NCBI GenBank assembly: GCA_964538615.1
Contig: CAZIGK010000002.1
Location: 96,733-160,732 of the forward strand
Direction: 5' to 3'
DNA: 64,000 bases
From: CAZIGK01 sp964538615
Lineage (GTDB): Bacteria > Pseudomonadota > Alphaproteobacteria > Rickettsiales > RI-342
Shown here: in pieces, positions 1 through 7,319 of the stretch
How the letters are laid out: each line of letters starts with the position of its first letter
Position numbering within the stretch: position 1 is the stretch's first letter
Notes under the pieces: model-generated
The model's database searches: none
Seen by the model: the letters and a program-made list of their open reading frames with translations, nothing else
What the model was told of the DNA's origin: nothing
Made by a program: the position numbers and the translations under genes

Positions 1-198
1 GAGATTGCCGATGTGGTACACCCGGTCAAATCCTCTGCTTCACAATTCGGCGCAGAACGCCTGAGCGCCCTCGCCCGCCGTATAGAGCAAGCTGCCAGAG
101 CTGCAGAAGAAGGGTTTAGCTTCCTTGCTGCTTATGAACAACTGCAACAGGAATATGAGGCATTGGCCATGGAGTTAAGCCGCTATCAACAGGATTAG
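1..198 (+). CDS. Hpt-domain protein, C-terminal fragment
   Basis: This is the last 65 residues of a protein that begins before the window; the frame is open from base 1. It shows the phosphoacceptor region of a histidine phosphotransfer (Hpt) domain: a His encoded at 19-21 inside the pattern HPVKSSASQFGAERLS, then a helix rich in Leu, Glu and Ala (LARRIEQAARA) and a final amphipathic helix. In the family this His relays phosphate between receiver domains. The missing upstream part could be a hybrid histidine kinase or a stand-alone Hpt protein; the window cannot decide. Its stop codon overlaps the stop of the convergent htpG gene, so the two genes meet tail to tail with no terminator between them. 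Confidence 0.75.
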   Translation, partial: EIADVVHPVKSSASQFGAERLSALARRIEQAARAAEEGFSFLAAYEQLQQEYEALAMELSRYQQD

Positions 199-2111
199 GC
201 TGCTTTTAACCCCCGCTCCAGATATTTGGAAAGACGACGGGCAAAACTGCCGGGATCTTTCAGGTCTTCTCCCTCAATAATGCGCGCCTGATCCAGCAGC
301 AGATATGCCACATCGCGGAAATCCTCTGCCTGATCCGGCTTGCTGGCCATATCACACAAATGCTGGACAACCGGATGTCTTGCATTGATTTCCAGAATCT
401 TCGCAGCAGAACCGGGGAGCTGATTATTTTCAATCAGAAACCGCTCCATGCGGATATCCATATCCCCTTCATCCAACGCCAGACATGCGGGTGTCTGCGT
501 GAGCTTTTCCGTGGTGCGAACATTCTTCACTTCCTGCCCGAAAAGGGTTTTCAGTTCCGTCATCAGTTTCTCTACGGCGTTTTCTTGCGCAATTTCTGCA
601 TCCGTCTTGTCTTTGTCGTCTTTAGGAGCCGTATCGCTGGTCAGTTTAGCCTTGGTAACGGAAAGCAATTTTTTGCCTTTATATTCATGCACCACGTTGG
701 TCCAGAAACTATCCACCTGATCGGTGAAGAACAGCACTTCATATCCCCGCTGGTTGAAACCCTCCAGTTGCGGGTTGTTCTGCATCGCTTCCGCATCGTC
801 ACCCGTCAGGTAATAAATAGCATCCTGCCCATCTTTCATCCGCTCGATATATCCATCCAGATCCATCCATGTCCCATGGCTTTGGCTCGACTGGAAACGG
901 CAAATTTCCAAAAGGGTGTCTTTTTCCGTATCAAATTCGCATAGCCCTTCCTTCACGACCGCGCCAAAGTTTTTCCAAAACGTGGCATAGGCTTCCGCGT
1001 CTTTCCCCTTTTTCTTCAATTCGGAGAGAATTTTTTTGGTCAGGGATTTTTTAATTTTCTCCAGCAAGGCGTTATGTTGCAACGATTCGCGGGAAATATT
1101 CAACGGTAAATCTTCAGAATCCACCACCCCACGCAGGAAACGTAGCCAGGACGGAATCAACTCCACCCCTTCCTCCGCAATAAAGACCTTTTTGACATAA
1201 AGCTTGACGCGACGCATCCGATCCGGGTGGAACAGGTCAAACGGGCGCATGCTGGGCACATACAGCAGATAGCGGTAAGAAACCGTACCCTCCAAATGAT
1301 TATGCAGGGTCAGCCAAGGGCTATCCGGCAGGTGCGAAACCTGCTTGTAGAACTCTTTGTATTGCTCCTCGCTCACCTCGGTTTTCGGGCGCATCCATAG
1401 CGCACTTCCTTTGTTCAACTGGCGAGGGGTTGCCTCTTCATCTCCCGTTTCTTCTACATAGATGGGAAACGGAATATGATCCGAATAGGTTTTAATAATA
1501 TGCTCAAGACGGAAACTATCCAGATACACACTATCTTCTTTTTTCAGGTGCAGTGTGATGCGGGTACCGCGTGGCAGGGGTTTGCGGGAGGGTTCAATCT
1601 CAAATTCGCCCATACCATCAGACAACCAGACCCACCCCTGCTCCTCTCCGGCGCGGCGGGTTTTCACCTCTACCCGATCTGCCACCATGAAGGCGGAATA
1701 AAAACCTACCCCAAACTGACCAATCAGGTTCACATCCTTGCTAACGTCTCCGGTCAGACGGCTGGCGAATTCCTGCGTGCCAGAGCGGGCAATCGTGCCG
1801 AGATTTTCAATCAATTCGTCATGATTCATCCCAATGCCATTATCCACAATGGTCAGGGTGCGTTTTTTTTCGTCAATCGAAAGGTGAATCGCCAAATCCG
1901 GAGCATCTTTCATCAGGCTATCGTCTGTGCGCGCTTCAAAGCGCAGTTTATCCAACGCATCAGACGCATTAGAGACCAGTTCGCGCAGAAAAATATCCCG
2001 GTTGGTATAAAGCGCATGAATCATCAGATGCAGCACCTTACTGGTTTCCGCACCAAAACGATGTTTCTCACCTTTTGGGGTGGCTGTTTTTTCTGCTGTG
2101 GTGGTTGCCAT
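195..2111 (-). CDS. htpG: Chaperone protein HtpG (Hsp90 family)
   Basis: ATP-dependent cytosolic chaperone of the Hsp90 family, full length at 638 residues. The N-terminal GHKL ATPase signatures are clear: [11 protein letters not shown] near residues 44-54, DNGIGM near 90-95 and [10 protein letters not shown] near 131-140. A middle domain follows ([13 protein letters not shown]) and then a C-terminal dimerisation domain. The start at 2111 has a good ribosome-binding site (AGAGGA) a few bases upstream. The gene is divergent from the ankyrin-repeat gene across an 84-base spacer. I could not find a convincing heat-shock sigma-32 promoter or a CIRCE element in that spacer. Bacterial HtpG normally works with DnaK in refolding. 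Confidence 0.98.
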
Positions 2112-2151
2112 GTGTTATCCTCTTTTTAAGAAGCCGTTTCTAATCTGGTAT

Positions 2152-2182
2152 CACCTGCGGCATAGACTGCGACTTGCAGGTG
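2152..2182. repeat. Inverted repeat between htpG and the ankyrin gene
   Basis: CACCTGC at 2152-2158 is matched by GCAGGTG at 2176-2182, with a 17-base spacer. It lies in the 84-base divergent spacer, just before the ankyrin-gene ribosome-binding site (GAGG at 2187-2190). It could be an operator or an mRNA hairpin. No T-tract follows, so it does not look like a terminator. Confidence 0.4.
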
Positions 2183-2195
2183 TGATGAGGTATAT

Positions 2196-3203
2196 ATGAG
2201 TATGCAATACGGTTTTTTCAATACGGGACGATGGATGTTTTTTGCCTGCACAGCATGCACTAGTTATCTGCTGCTGGCGATATATAGCCCTATCCGGGCG
2301 GAAACACCCCCTCCCCCCATGCCCGCTGTACCACAAGCCGTACCCGTATTGGGAGAAGCAGGGGCAGAAAAAACCTCTGACGATCAGGAGTTGCTCTACC
2401 GCATCAACGCCGGTCGGCCAGAGGATGTAAAATTGCTGCTGGAACGTGGCGCCAACCCCAATACCACCAATGCATCCGGCCTGCCCGCATTGGCCATTGC
2501 CGCCGAACAGGAGCCGGATATTGGCTATCCCATGGCCTTTTATCTGATTGAAAAAGGAGCGGATATCAACGCTAATCTGCCACAAGGCACCAGCGCCTAT
2601 GGCGATACGATTCTGCATATTGCCATCAACCGTGGCAATCATTCTCTGGTGTGGTACCTGCTGACGAAGGGAGCAGATTTCCTAACCGCCAAAACCCGCA
2701 ATATGAACGCAGTGGAACTGGCACAACAAACCGGCAATGCCGCTATCGCTAAACTGCTACTGGACGCCAAAGCCATTGTCGATCAACGGGAAGCCTACGA
2801 AAAAAGTGATGAAGCCCGCATGAAAATGCTACAGCAATATGCCTATTATGTCTGCGCGCAGGCCTATATGCGCTATTATGCCGCCTCCGGGCAGGATCCG
2901 GATATCGTGAAAGCGGATACGCGCTACAGCGAAGAGGCATTCAACCAGCGGCAAGAGCAAATCAATGCCTTTGCCGGACAATTTATCAGTCGTTACAATC
3001 CCTGGCCGTTTCAGCCGACACAGCAAATGCAGACCATTGCAGAGGCTACGCAGACATTGATAAAAGAAGAGCTGGATCGCTATGTGCGTAACCGTGCCCG
3101 ACGCGCCGCAGGGGTCGGAAAGATGGAGGATTTGCAAAAACGCTGTATGGAGATCAGTCATGGCAAGCTGAATCTGCAAAGCTATCTGGTGAATAAAAAA
3201 TAG
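2196..3203 (+). CDS. Exported ankyrin-repeat protein
   Basis: A 335-residue protein with an N-terminal signal peptide: a hydrophobic stretch near residues 12-30 ending in a likely Ala-X-Ala type cleavage after IRA. A Pro-rich linker follows. Roughly residues 63-200 hold about four ankyrin repeats, visible as DVKLLLERGANPN, MAFYLIEKGADIN, LVWYLLTKGADFLTAK and AIAKLLLDAKA. The last ~135 residues are helical, charged and unlike ankyrin repeats. The repeats suggest protein-protein contacts in the periplasm, but the partner is unknown. ATG codons at 2196 and 2202 are both possible starts; GAGG at 2187-2190 is 5 or 11 bases upstream. It is transcribed away from htpG. Confidence 0.8.
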   Translation: MSMQYGFFNTGRWMFFACTACTSYLLLAIYSPIRAETPPPPMPAVPQAVPVLGEAGAEKTSDDQELLYRINAGRPEDVKLLLERGANPNTTNASGLPALAIAAEQEPDIGYPMAFYLIEKGADINANLPQGTSAYGDTILHIAINRGNHSLVWYLLTKGADFLTAKTRNMNAVELAQQTGNAAIAKLLLDAKAIVDQREAYEKSDEARMKMLQQYAYYVCAQAYMRYYAASGQDPDIVKADTRYSEEAFNQRQEQINAFAGQFISRYNPWPFQPTQQMQTIAEATQTLIKEELDRYVRNRARRAAGVGKMEDLQKRCMEISHGKLNLQSYLVNKK

Positions 3204-3305
3204 TCGCCAAGTGAAGGCGCCGCAGCCATTGCACCATACACCGAAACAGCGTATAGCTACGGCGTTATATTCAGCCGTGCTTGTGTACTTAACAGGATAC
3301 CCCTG

Positions 3306-3545
3306 ATGCAGGAAACTCTGACCCCGCTAACGGATGCCACCCCCTATATTCTGGCGGCGTATGCCCTGACCGTTGCTATCTTCGGCTGGCTGTTCATCAG
3401 TCGCATACTAAAGCTGCAACGGCTACGCAAACAGTTACACCAATTACAGAGGGATATCCCCTCCCTGAGAGACGCATTGCACACGTCTTCTCCCCCTGCC
3501 TCCCCCTCTAACCGCCCCCTAACAGGAGAGCATCATGACGCCTAA
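3306..3545 (+). CDS. ccmD: Probable heme exporter protein D (CcmD)
   Basis: A 79-residue protein with one transmembrane helix near residues 12-33 (ILAAYALTVAIFGWLF), followed by a basic, Leu/Arg/Gln-rich cytoplasmic helix and a Ser/Pro-rich tail. This is the usual form of CcmD, the small protein that helps release holo-CcmE from the CcmABC heme exporter. Sequence alone would be weak, but the gene overlaps the start of ccmE by 11 bases and lies in a ccmD-ccmE-ccmF run. At 79 residues it is somewhat longer than many CcmD proteins. AGGA about 10 bases upstream supports the start. Confidence 0.8.
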   Translation: MQETLTPLTDATPYILAAYALTVAIFGWLFISRILKLQRLRKQLHQLQRDIPSLRDALHTSSPPASPSNRPLTGEHHDA

Positions 3546-4041
3546 AACCAAGCGCATCATGTGGCTGGCTGTGGCACTGGCGGTCAGTGCCGGTGGGGTA
3601 TTTATGGTCTTGCGCTCCTTCAATGAGCAGTTGGTGTTTTTTTTCAGCCCGACAGAGCTGCAACAAAAAATTGACCAGCAGGAGGATACGCTTCTCAGAC
3701 GTACTATCCGTATCGGAGGGCTGGTAGAAGCGGGAAGCCTGCAACAGGGAACTGACCCGCTGGATCTGATATTCGTCATCACCGATATGCAACAACGCGT
3801 GCATGTGACCTACCATGGCATTCCTCCGCAATTATTTCGGGAAGGACAAGGCGTGGTCGCGGAAGGACAATGGAACCCGGAGAAAAAACAATTTCAGGCG
3901 CGTAACTTGCTTGCCAAACATGATGAAAACTACATGCCACCGGAAGTGAGTAAAGCCCTGAAACAATCCGGTCAGTGGCAACAGAACGGTTCACCATCCA
4001 CCACGGAGCCAACGGCTCCCTCAACGCCTGAGGCAAAGTAA
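3535..4041 (+). CDS. ccmE: Cytochrome c maturation heme chaperone CcmE
   Basis: Periplasmic, membrane-anchored chaperone that carries heme covalently and delivers it to the apocytochrome c ligase. The 168-residue protein has an N-terminal anchor near residues 7-24 and an OB-fold body with typical CcmE phrases (GGLVEAGSL, VTYHGIPPQLFREGQGVVAEG is the split core). The heme-binding motif AKHDENYMPPE places the reactive His at 129 and the heme-contacting Tyr at 133. The C-terminal tail is rich in Ser, Thr and Pro, as is common. The start overlaps ccmD and the gene ends three bases before ccmF, so the three are almost certainly one transcript. Confidence 0.97.
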   Translation: MTPKTKRIMWLAVALAVSAGGVFMVLRSFNEQLVFFFSPTELQQKIDQQEDTLLRRTIRIGGLVEAGSLQQGTDPLDLIFVITDMQQRVHVTYHGIPPQLFREGQGVVAEGQWNPEKKQFQARNLLAKHDENYMPPEVSKALKQSGQWQQNGSPSTTEPTAPSTPEAK

Positions 4042-4044
4042 CCG

Positions 4045-5970
4045 ATGCTGGCGGAGCTTGGAAGTTTTCTGTTGTTACTGCTCATGGTAATAGCTGGATT
4101 GCAAACGCTGGCTTCAGCTCGCATTTCCAGCCTTCCGGAAGCAGCGGCGTCGTCTGCGGCGGTGCGTCTCTCTTGCCATATGAGTTACGGTTTGTGGGGC
4201 GTTGCCACAGCATCGCTGCTACTCCTTTTTGCCTTGTTTGTTTGCGATGATTTTTCCGTTTTATCGGTCGCCACTCATTCACATCAGCATAAACCACTAC
4301 TGTATAAATTATCGGCATCCTGGGGGCATCATGAAGGCTCTCTGTTGCTATGGCTCTGGGTATTAACCAGCTACGGGGCATTTCTGGCTAAAACCGGCCG
4401 TAAACTCCCGGCGCCCATCTATCATCGCGCACTGGCTGTGCAAGCTGGTATCATTTTGTGCATCACAGGATTTGTCATTTTCACGTCCTCTCCCTTTGCG
4501 CGCCTCTGGCCTGCGGCGGTGGATGGTCATGGCCTGAACCCCTTGCTACAGGATGTCGGTCTGGCCATTCACCCTCCAATGCTCTACATGGGCTATGTGG
4601 GGTATTCTCTGCTGTTTTCTCTGGCCTGCGCAGGGTTATCTGTTCCCGGTGCTATGGCACAACACTACTGGCGCTATATGCGGGCCTGTAATCTGTTGGC
4701 ATGGGCTTTTTTAAGTCTGGGGATTATGCTGGGCGCATGGTGGGCACACCGGGAGTTAGGCTGGGGCGGCTGGTGGTTCTGGGATCCGGTGGAAAATGCA
4801 TCCCTCATGCCATGGCTGGCTGGTACGGCGTTGCTGCACCTTCTGCCAGTGGCGGAAAAACGCAGCCTGTGGCGCAAAGGGTGTTTGTTCTTTGCCATGC
4901 TCACGTTTATTCTTAGTTTGCTCGGCACATTTTTGGTGCGTTCTGGCCTCCTGACATCGGTGCATGCCTTCGCCAGTGACCCTGCCCGTGGTGTGGTAAT
5001 CCTGTTGGTCATTGGCTTATTAGGTGGCTATGGCCTGTGGCAATTTGCCCGTAGCACACACCCCATGCAAGCCACCATCGTGCGCCCCCCTGCCCCCCTC
5101 AGTCGGGAGCATGCGCTTCTGTTGAATAGCCTGCTGTTTACGCTGGCGCTGCTGGTGGTCGTGCTGGGCGTAGGCTACCCGATGGTGACTCAGGCCATCT
5201 GGCAAAACGGGGTTTCCATTGGCCCGGCCTATTACCATGGGCTGATGTTGCCATTATCTGCCGTGGCTATGCTGGCGCTGCTGTTTTTATCGGAAACCCG
5301 CTGGCAACGCGATGCTTTGCCACGTTTGCTGCGAAGCCATGCCCGTAGCCTGTTTCTAACAGGCGTACTTGCGGCAGCAATCAGTCTGGATGCCACCTCC
5401 GATCTGTCGCAAGCACAAGCAAACTGGCCGGGAGGATGGTATGTTTTTCCTGCATTATGGTTGGCGCTGCATCAACTGGCGTTATTGCGCTTAAAAATAA
5501 ACCGCAAGCAGTTCCCAACCTATCTGGCACATGCCTGCTTTGCCCTGTTGTGTATGGGCGCGGCGGGAACCTATTTCGGGCAACAACAGACGGAAGCGAT
5601 TTTAAAACCGGGAGAGTCGATGACTCTGGGACGCTATACCATCACCTATCAGGCGCTACAGACCGGTACCGAACAGGATTATACCTTCGCCCGCGCACGT
5701 CTGGAGGTGAAACACCCGCAACAGGATAGCACCACGCTTCTGCCAGAGCGCCGTTATTACACGGTACAAGGCAAAGATACCGCCGAATCTGAGCGTCACT
5801 GGCATGGCCTGACCGAGTTACATGCCGTGGTGGCAGATGTGAACCAAGAGCAACACATCAGCCTGCGCTTCTACCTCACTCCGTGGATAATGGCCGTCTG
5901 GCTGGGAGGAAGTGGCTTGGCACTGCTGGCGGCTCTATCGGCGGCACGACGATTGGCAAAGCTTTCTTAA
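4045..5970 (+). CDS. ccmF: Cytochrome c heme lyase subunit CcmF
   Basis: Large multi-spanning inner-membrane protein (641 residues) of the system I heme-ligation complex, which takes heme from CcmE and attaches it to apocytochrome c. The tryptophan-rich WWD signature WGGWWFWDPVENASLMPWL lies near residues 240-258, and HEGSLLLWLWVL near residue 94 is another CcmF hallmark. A periplasmic loop precedes the last helix. In many alphaproteobacteria ccmH follows ccmF, and ccmI is nearby; neither is in this window, where a response regulator comes next after about 170 bases. Those partners must be elsewhere or have been replaced. Confidence 0.97.
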   Translation: MLAELGSFLLLLLMVIAGLQTLASARISSLPEAAASSAAVRLSCHMSYGLWGVATASLLLLFALFVCDDFSVLSVATHSHQHKPLLYKLSASWGHHEGSLLLWLWVLTSYGAFLAKTGRKLPAPIYHRALAVQAGIILCITGFVIFTSSPFARLWPAAVDGHGLNPLLQDVGLAIHPPMLYMGYVGYSLLFSLACAGLSVPGAMAQHYWRYMRACNLLAWAFLSLGIMLGAWWAHRELGWGGWWFWDPVENASLMPWLAGTALLHLLPVAEKRSLWRKGCLFFAMLTFILSLLGTFLVRSGLLTSVHAFASDPARGVVILLVIGLLGGYGLWQFARSTHPMQATIVRPPAPLSREHALLLNSLLFTLALLVVVLGVGYPMVTQAIWQNGVSIGPAYYHGLMLPLSAVAMLALLFLSETRWQRDALPRLLRSHARSLFLTGVLAAAISLDATSDLSQAQANWPGGWYVFPALWLALHQLALLRLKINRKQFPTYLAHACFALLCMGAAGTYFGQQQTEAILKPGESMTLGRYTITYQALQTGTEQDYTFARARLEVKHPQQDSTTLLPERRYYTVQGKDTAESERHWHGLTELHAVVADVNQEQHISLRFYLTPWIMAVWLGGSGLALLAALSAARRLAKLS

Positions 5971-6138
5971 TAAAGAGTGGTTTATACTTGTTTTGTACGT
6001 TAAGGGTTGCTTGCCGAAAGGACGCATCAATGTTATACGCCGCAATCCATGGTTTTGTTTGACACACACAGGTAATCTATGACAGGTGAATGGTATCATC
6101 GTGTTTCAGCGGAACCTCACGCGAGGGTGATTAATCCC

Positions 6139-6630
6139 ATGTTGCAAGACATCCATATCCTCATAGCGGAAGATGACAATATGATGCAGCGACTGCTGCG
6201 TGATATGTTGACCGCTATTGGCTTCACCAATATCACGGGGGTGAATAACGGGGAAAAAGCGCTGCAACACCTGAAGTTCAATGCTGTTGATATTCTGATT
6301 GCCGATTGGGCCATGCAGCCCATGGATGGGCTGACCCTGACCAAGCGAATCCGGGAAGAGATTGAGGGGGGCAACCGCTATGTTCCCATTGTCATGCTGA
6401 CCGGTAGAGGGGAACGGCAGGATGTGCTGGCCGCACGCGATGCGGGCGTGACAGAATATATTGTCAAGCCATTCAATGCCGGAACCTTGTTTAAACGTAT
6501 TGAGTCTGTCATTGAAAATCCACGCAGTTTTGTCATTTCCAAAAGCTTTAAAGGTCCTGACAGGCGGCGCAAGAAGGACTCTCCCCCAGACGGCAGGCTC
6601 AAGCGAAAATCGGATTCAAAAAATGCCTGA
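6139..6630 (+). CDS. Single-domain response regulator (CheY-like) with basic tail
   Basis: Receiver-domain protein of 163 residues from this start. The acidic pocket is at Glu11/Asp12/Asp13 (IAEDD), the phosphoacceptor is Asp56 (LIADWAMQPMDG), and the switch Thr88 and invariant Lys110 (VKPFN) are present, so the domain should be active. No output domain follows; the last ~35 residues are strongly basic (KGPDRRRKKD). The ATG at 6079 would add 20 residues; I prefer 6139 because receiver domains begin close to the first strand, and GAGGGTG lies about 10 bases upstream. The next gene is an Hpt-like protein, so the two may form a small signalling module. It could act like CheY at the flagellar motor or in a phosphorelay. 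Confidence 0.88.
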   Translation: MLQDIHILIAEDDNMMQRLLRDMLTAIGFTNITGVNNGEKALQHLKFNAVDILIADWAMQPMDGLTLTKRIREEIEGGNRYVPIVMLTGRGERQDVLAARDAGVTEYIVKPFNAGTLFKRIESVIENPRSFVISKSFKGPDRRRKKDSPPDGRLKRKSDSKNA

Positions 6631-6671
6631 TGTACCGTTTTATTAACCAAGATGACAAAAATATAAAACCG

Positions 6672-6700
6672 TTTACATATTCAGCGTCCAATTGCATAAT
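6672..6700 (+). promoter_or_regulatory. Candidate sigma-70 type promoter for the Hpt-like gene
   Basis: TTTACA at 6672-6677 and CATAAT at 6695-6700 are each one base from consensus and are 17 bases apart. Transcription would begin near 6707. That excludes the in-frame ATG at 6692 and supports the start at 6740. Confidence 0.45.
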
Positions 6701-6739
6701 GCACTGCATATAAAACGCCCATCACGCGAAGATTATGCT

Positions 6740-7231
6740 ATGAACACGAATAATGACGAACTGCCGATACTCATCCCCCCCAATGAAAACCTACAACGCA
6801 AAGTGGGGCGCGGTATTAAGCTGCGCAGTCTGGTCACAGATAAAAAACTGGAAGAAGCCGAACAGGTTCTAAAGACCACCACCGAAGAGTTTTTGGATCT
6901 GACGCGTCTGGATTTGAAGAATATGCAACATGCTTTGTTGCATCTGGATGACCCGCAAATATTAGAGATGCTGCGCGCCTCGGTGTTTAGCGTCAAAAGC
7001 CGCGCCGGAATGTTTGACTATAATCTGGCCTCCACTGTCTGCCGCCAACTGTATAATTTTCTACAGGATAAAGAGCGGCTGGACGAAATGGACAAAGACA
7101 CCGTGACCGCTCATGTCAACGCACTGCGCGCTATTTTTCATGCCAACATTGTGGGAGACGGCGGAAAAGTAGGTTATGAACTGCTGGAAGGCCTGATTCA
7201 ATTGCTGCACCGCCATACAAAAAACCTGTAA
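6740..7231 (+). CDS. Hpt-like four-helix protein lacking the phosphoacceptor His
   Basis: A 163-residue soluble protein. Residues 55-160 resemble alphaproteobacterial Hpt proteins in which a long helix carries a pattern like HDIKGQGGTFGYPL; here the corresponding stretch is FSVKSRAGMFDYNL near residues 83-96, so Phe83 stands where His is expected. The distal part (HVNALRAIFHANIVGDGGKVG, split over residues 125-145) also fits that family. It directly follows a CheY-like regulator. If the alignment is right the protein cannot pass phosphate through that site and may instead dock or sequester a receiver domain. The start at 6740 is supported by the upstream promoter candidate; the ribosome-binding site is weak. 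Family assignment is from memory of the pattern. Confidence 0.55.
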   Translation: MNTNNDELPILIPPNENLQRKVGRGIKLRSLVTDKKLEEAEQVLKTTTEEFLDLTRLDLKNMQHALLHLDDPQILEMLRASVFSVKSRAGMFDYNLASTVCRQLYNFLQDKERLDEMDKDTVTAHVNALRAIFHANIVGDGGKVGYELLEGLIQLLHRHTKNL

Positions 7232-7319
7232 TTCTGCGTACTGGAGTCCTGTTTCTGGCTGGTTGAAAGTTGGGTAATATGCTAAAGAGCATGTGAGGAT
7301 TCAAAGAGGTTCACCCGCC

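Noticed and set aside
1476..2129. Open frame antisense to htpG
   Set aside because: No ribosome-binding site or recognisable domain; it mirrors conserved Hsp90 coding sequence.
2112..2195. Heat-shock promoter for htpG
   Set aside because: No CTTG plus CYTAT pair at the right distance could be seen on the minus strand.
6059..6064. TTGACA as -35 for the response regulator
   Set aside because: No -10 hexamer is found at 16-18 bases downstream.
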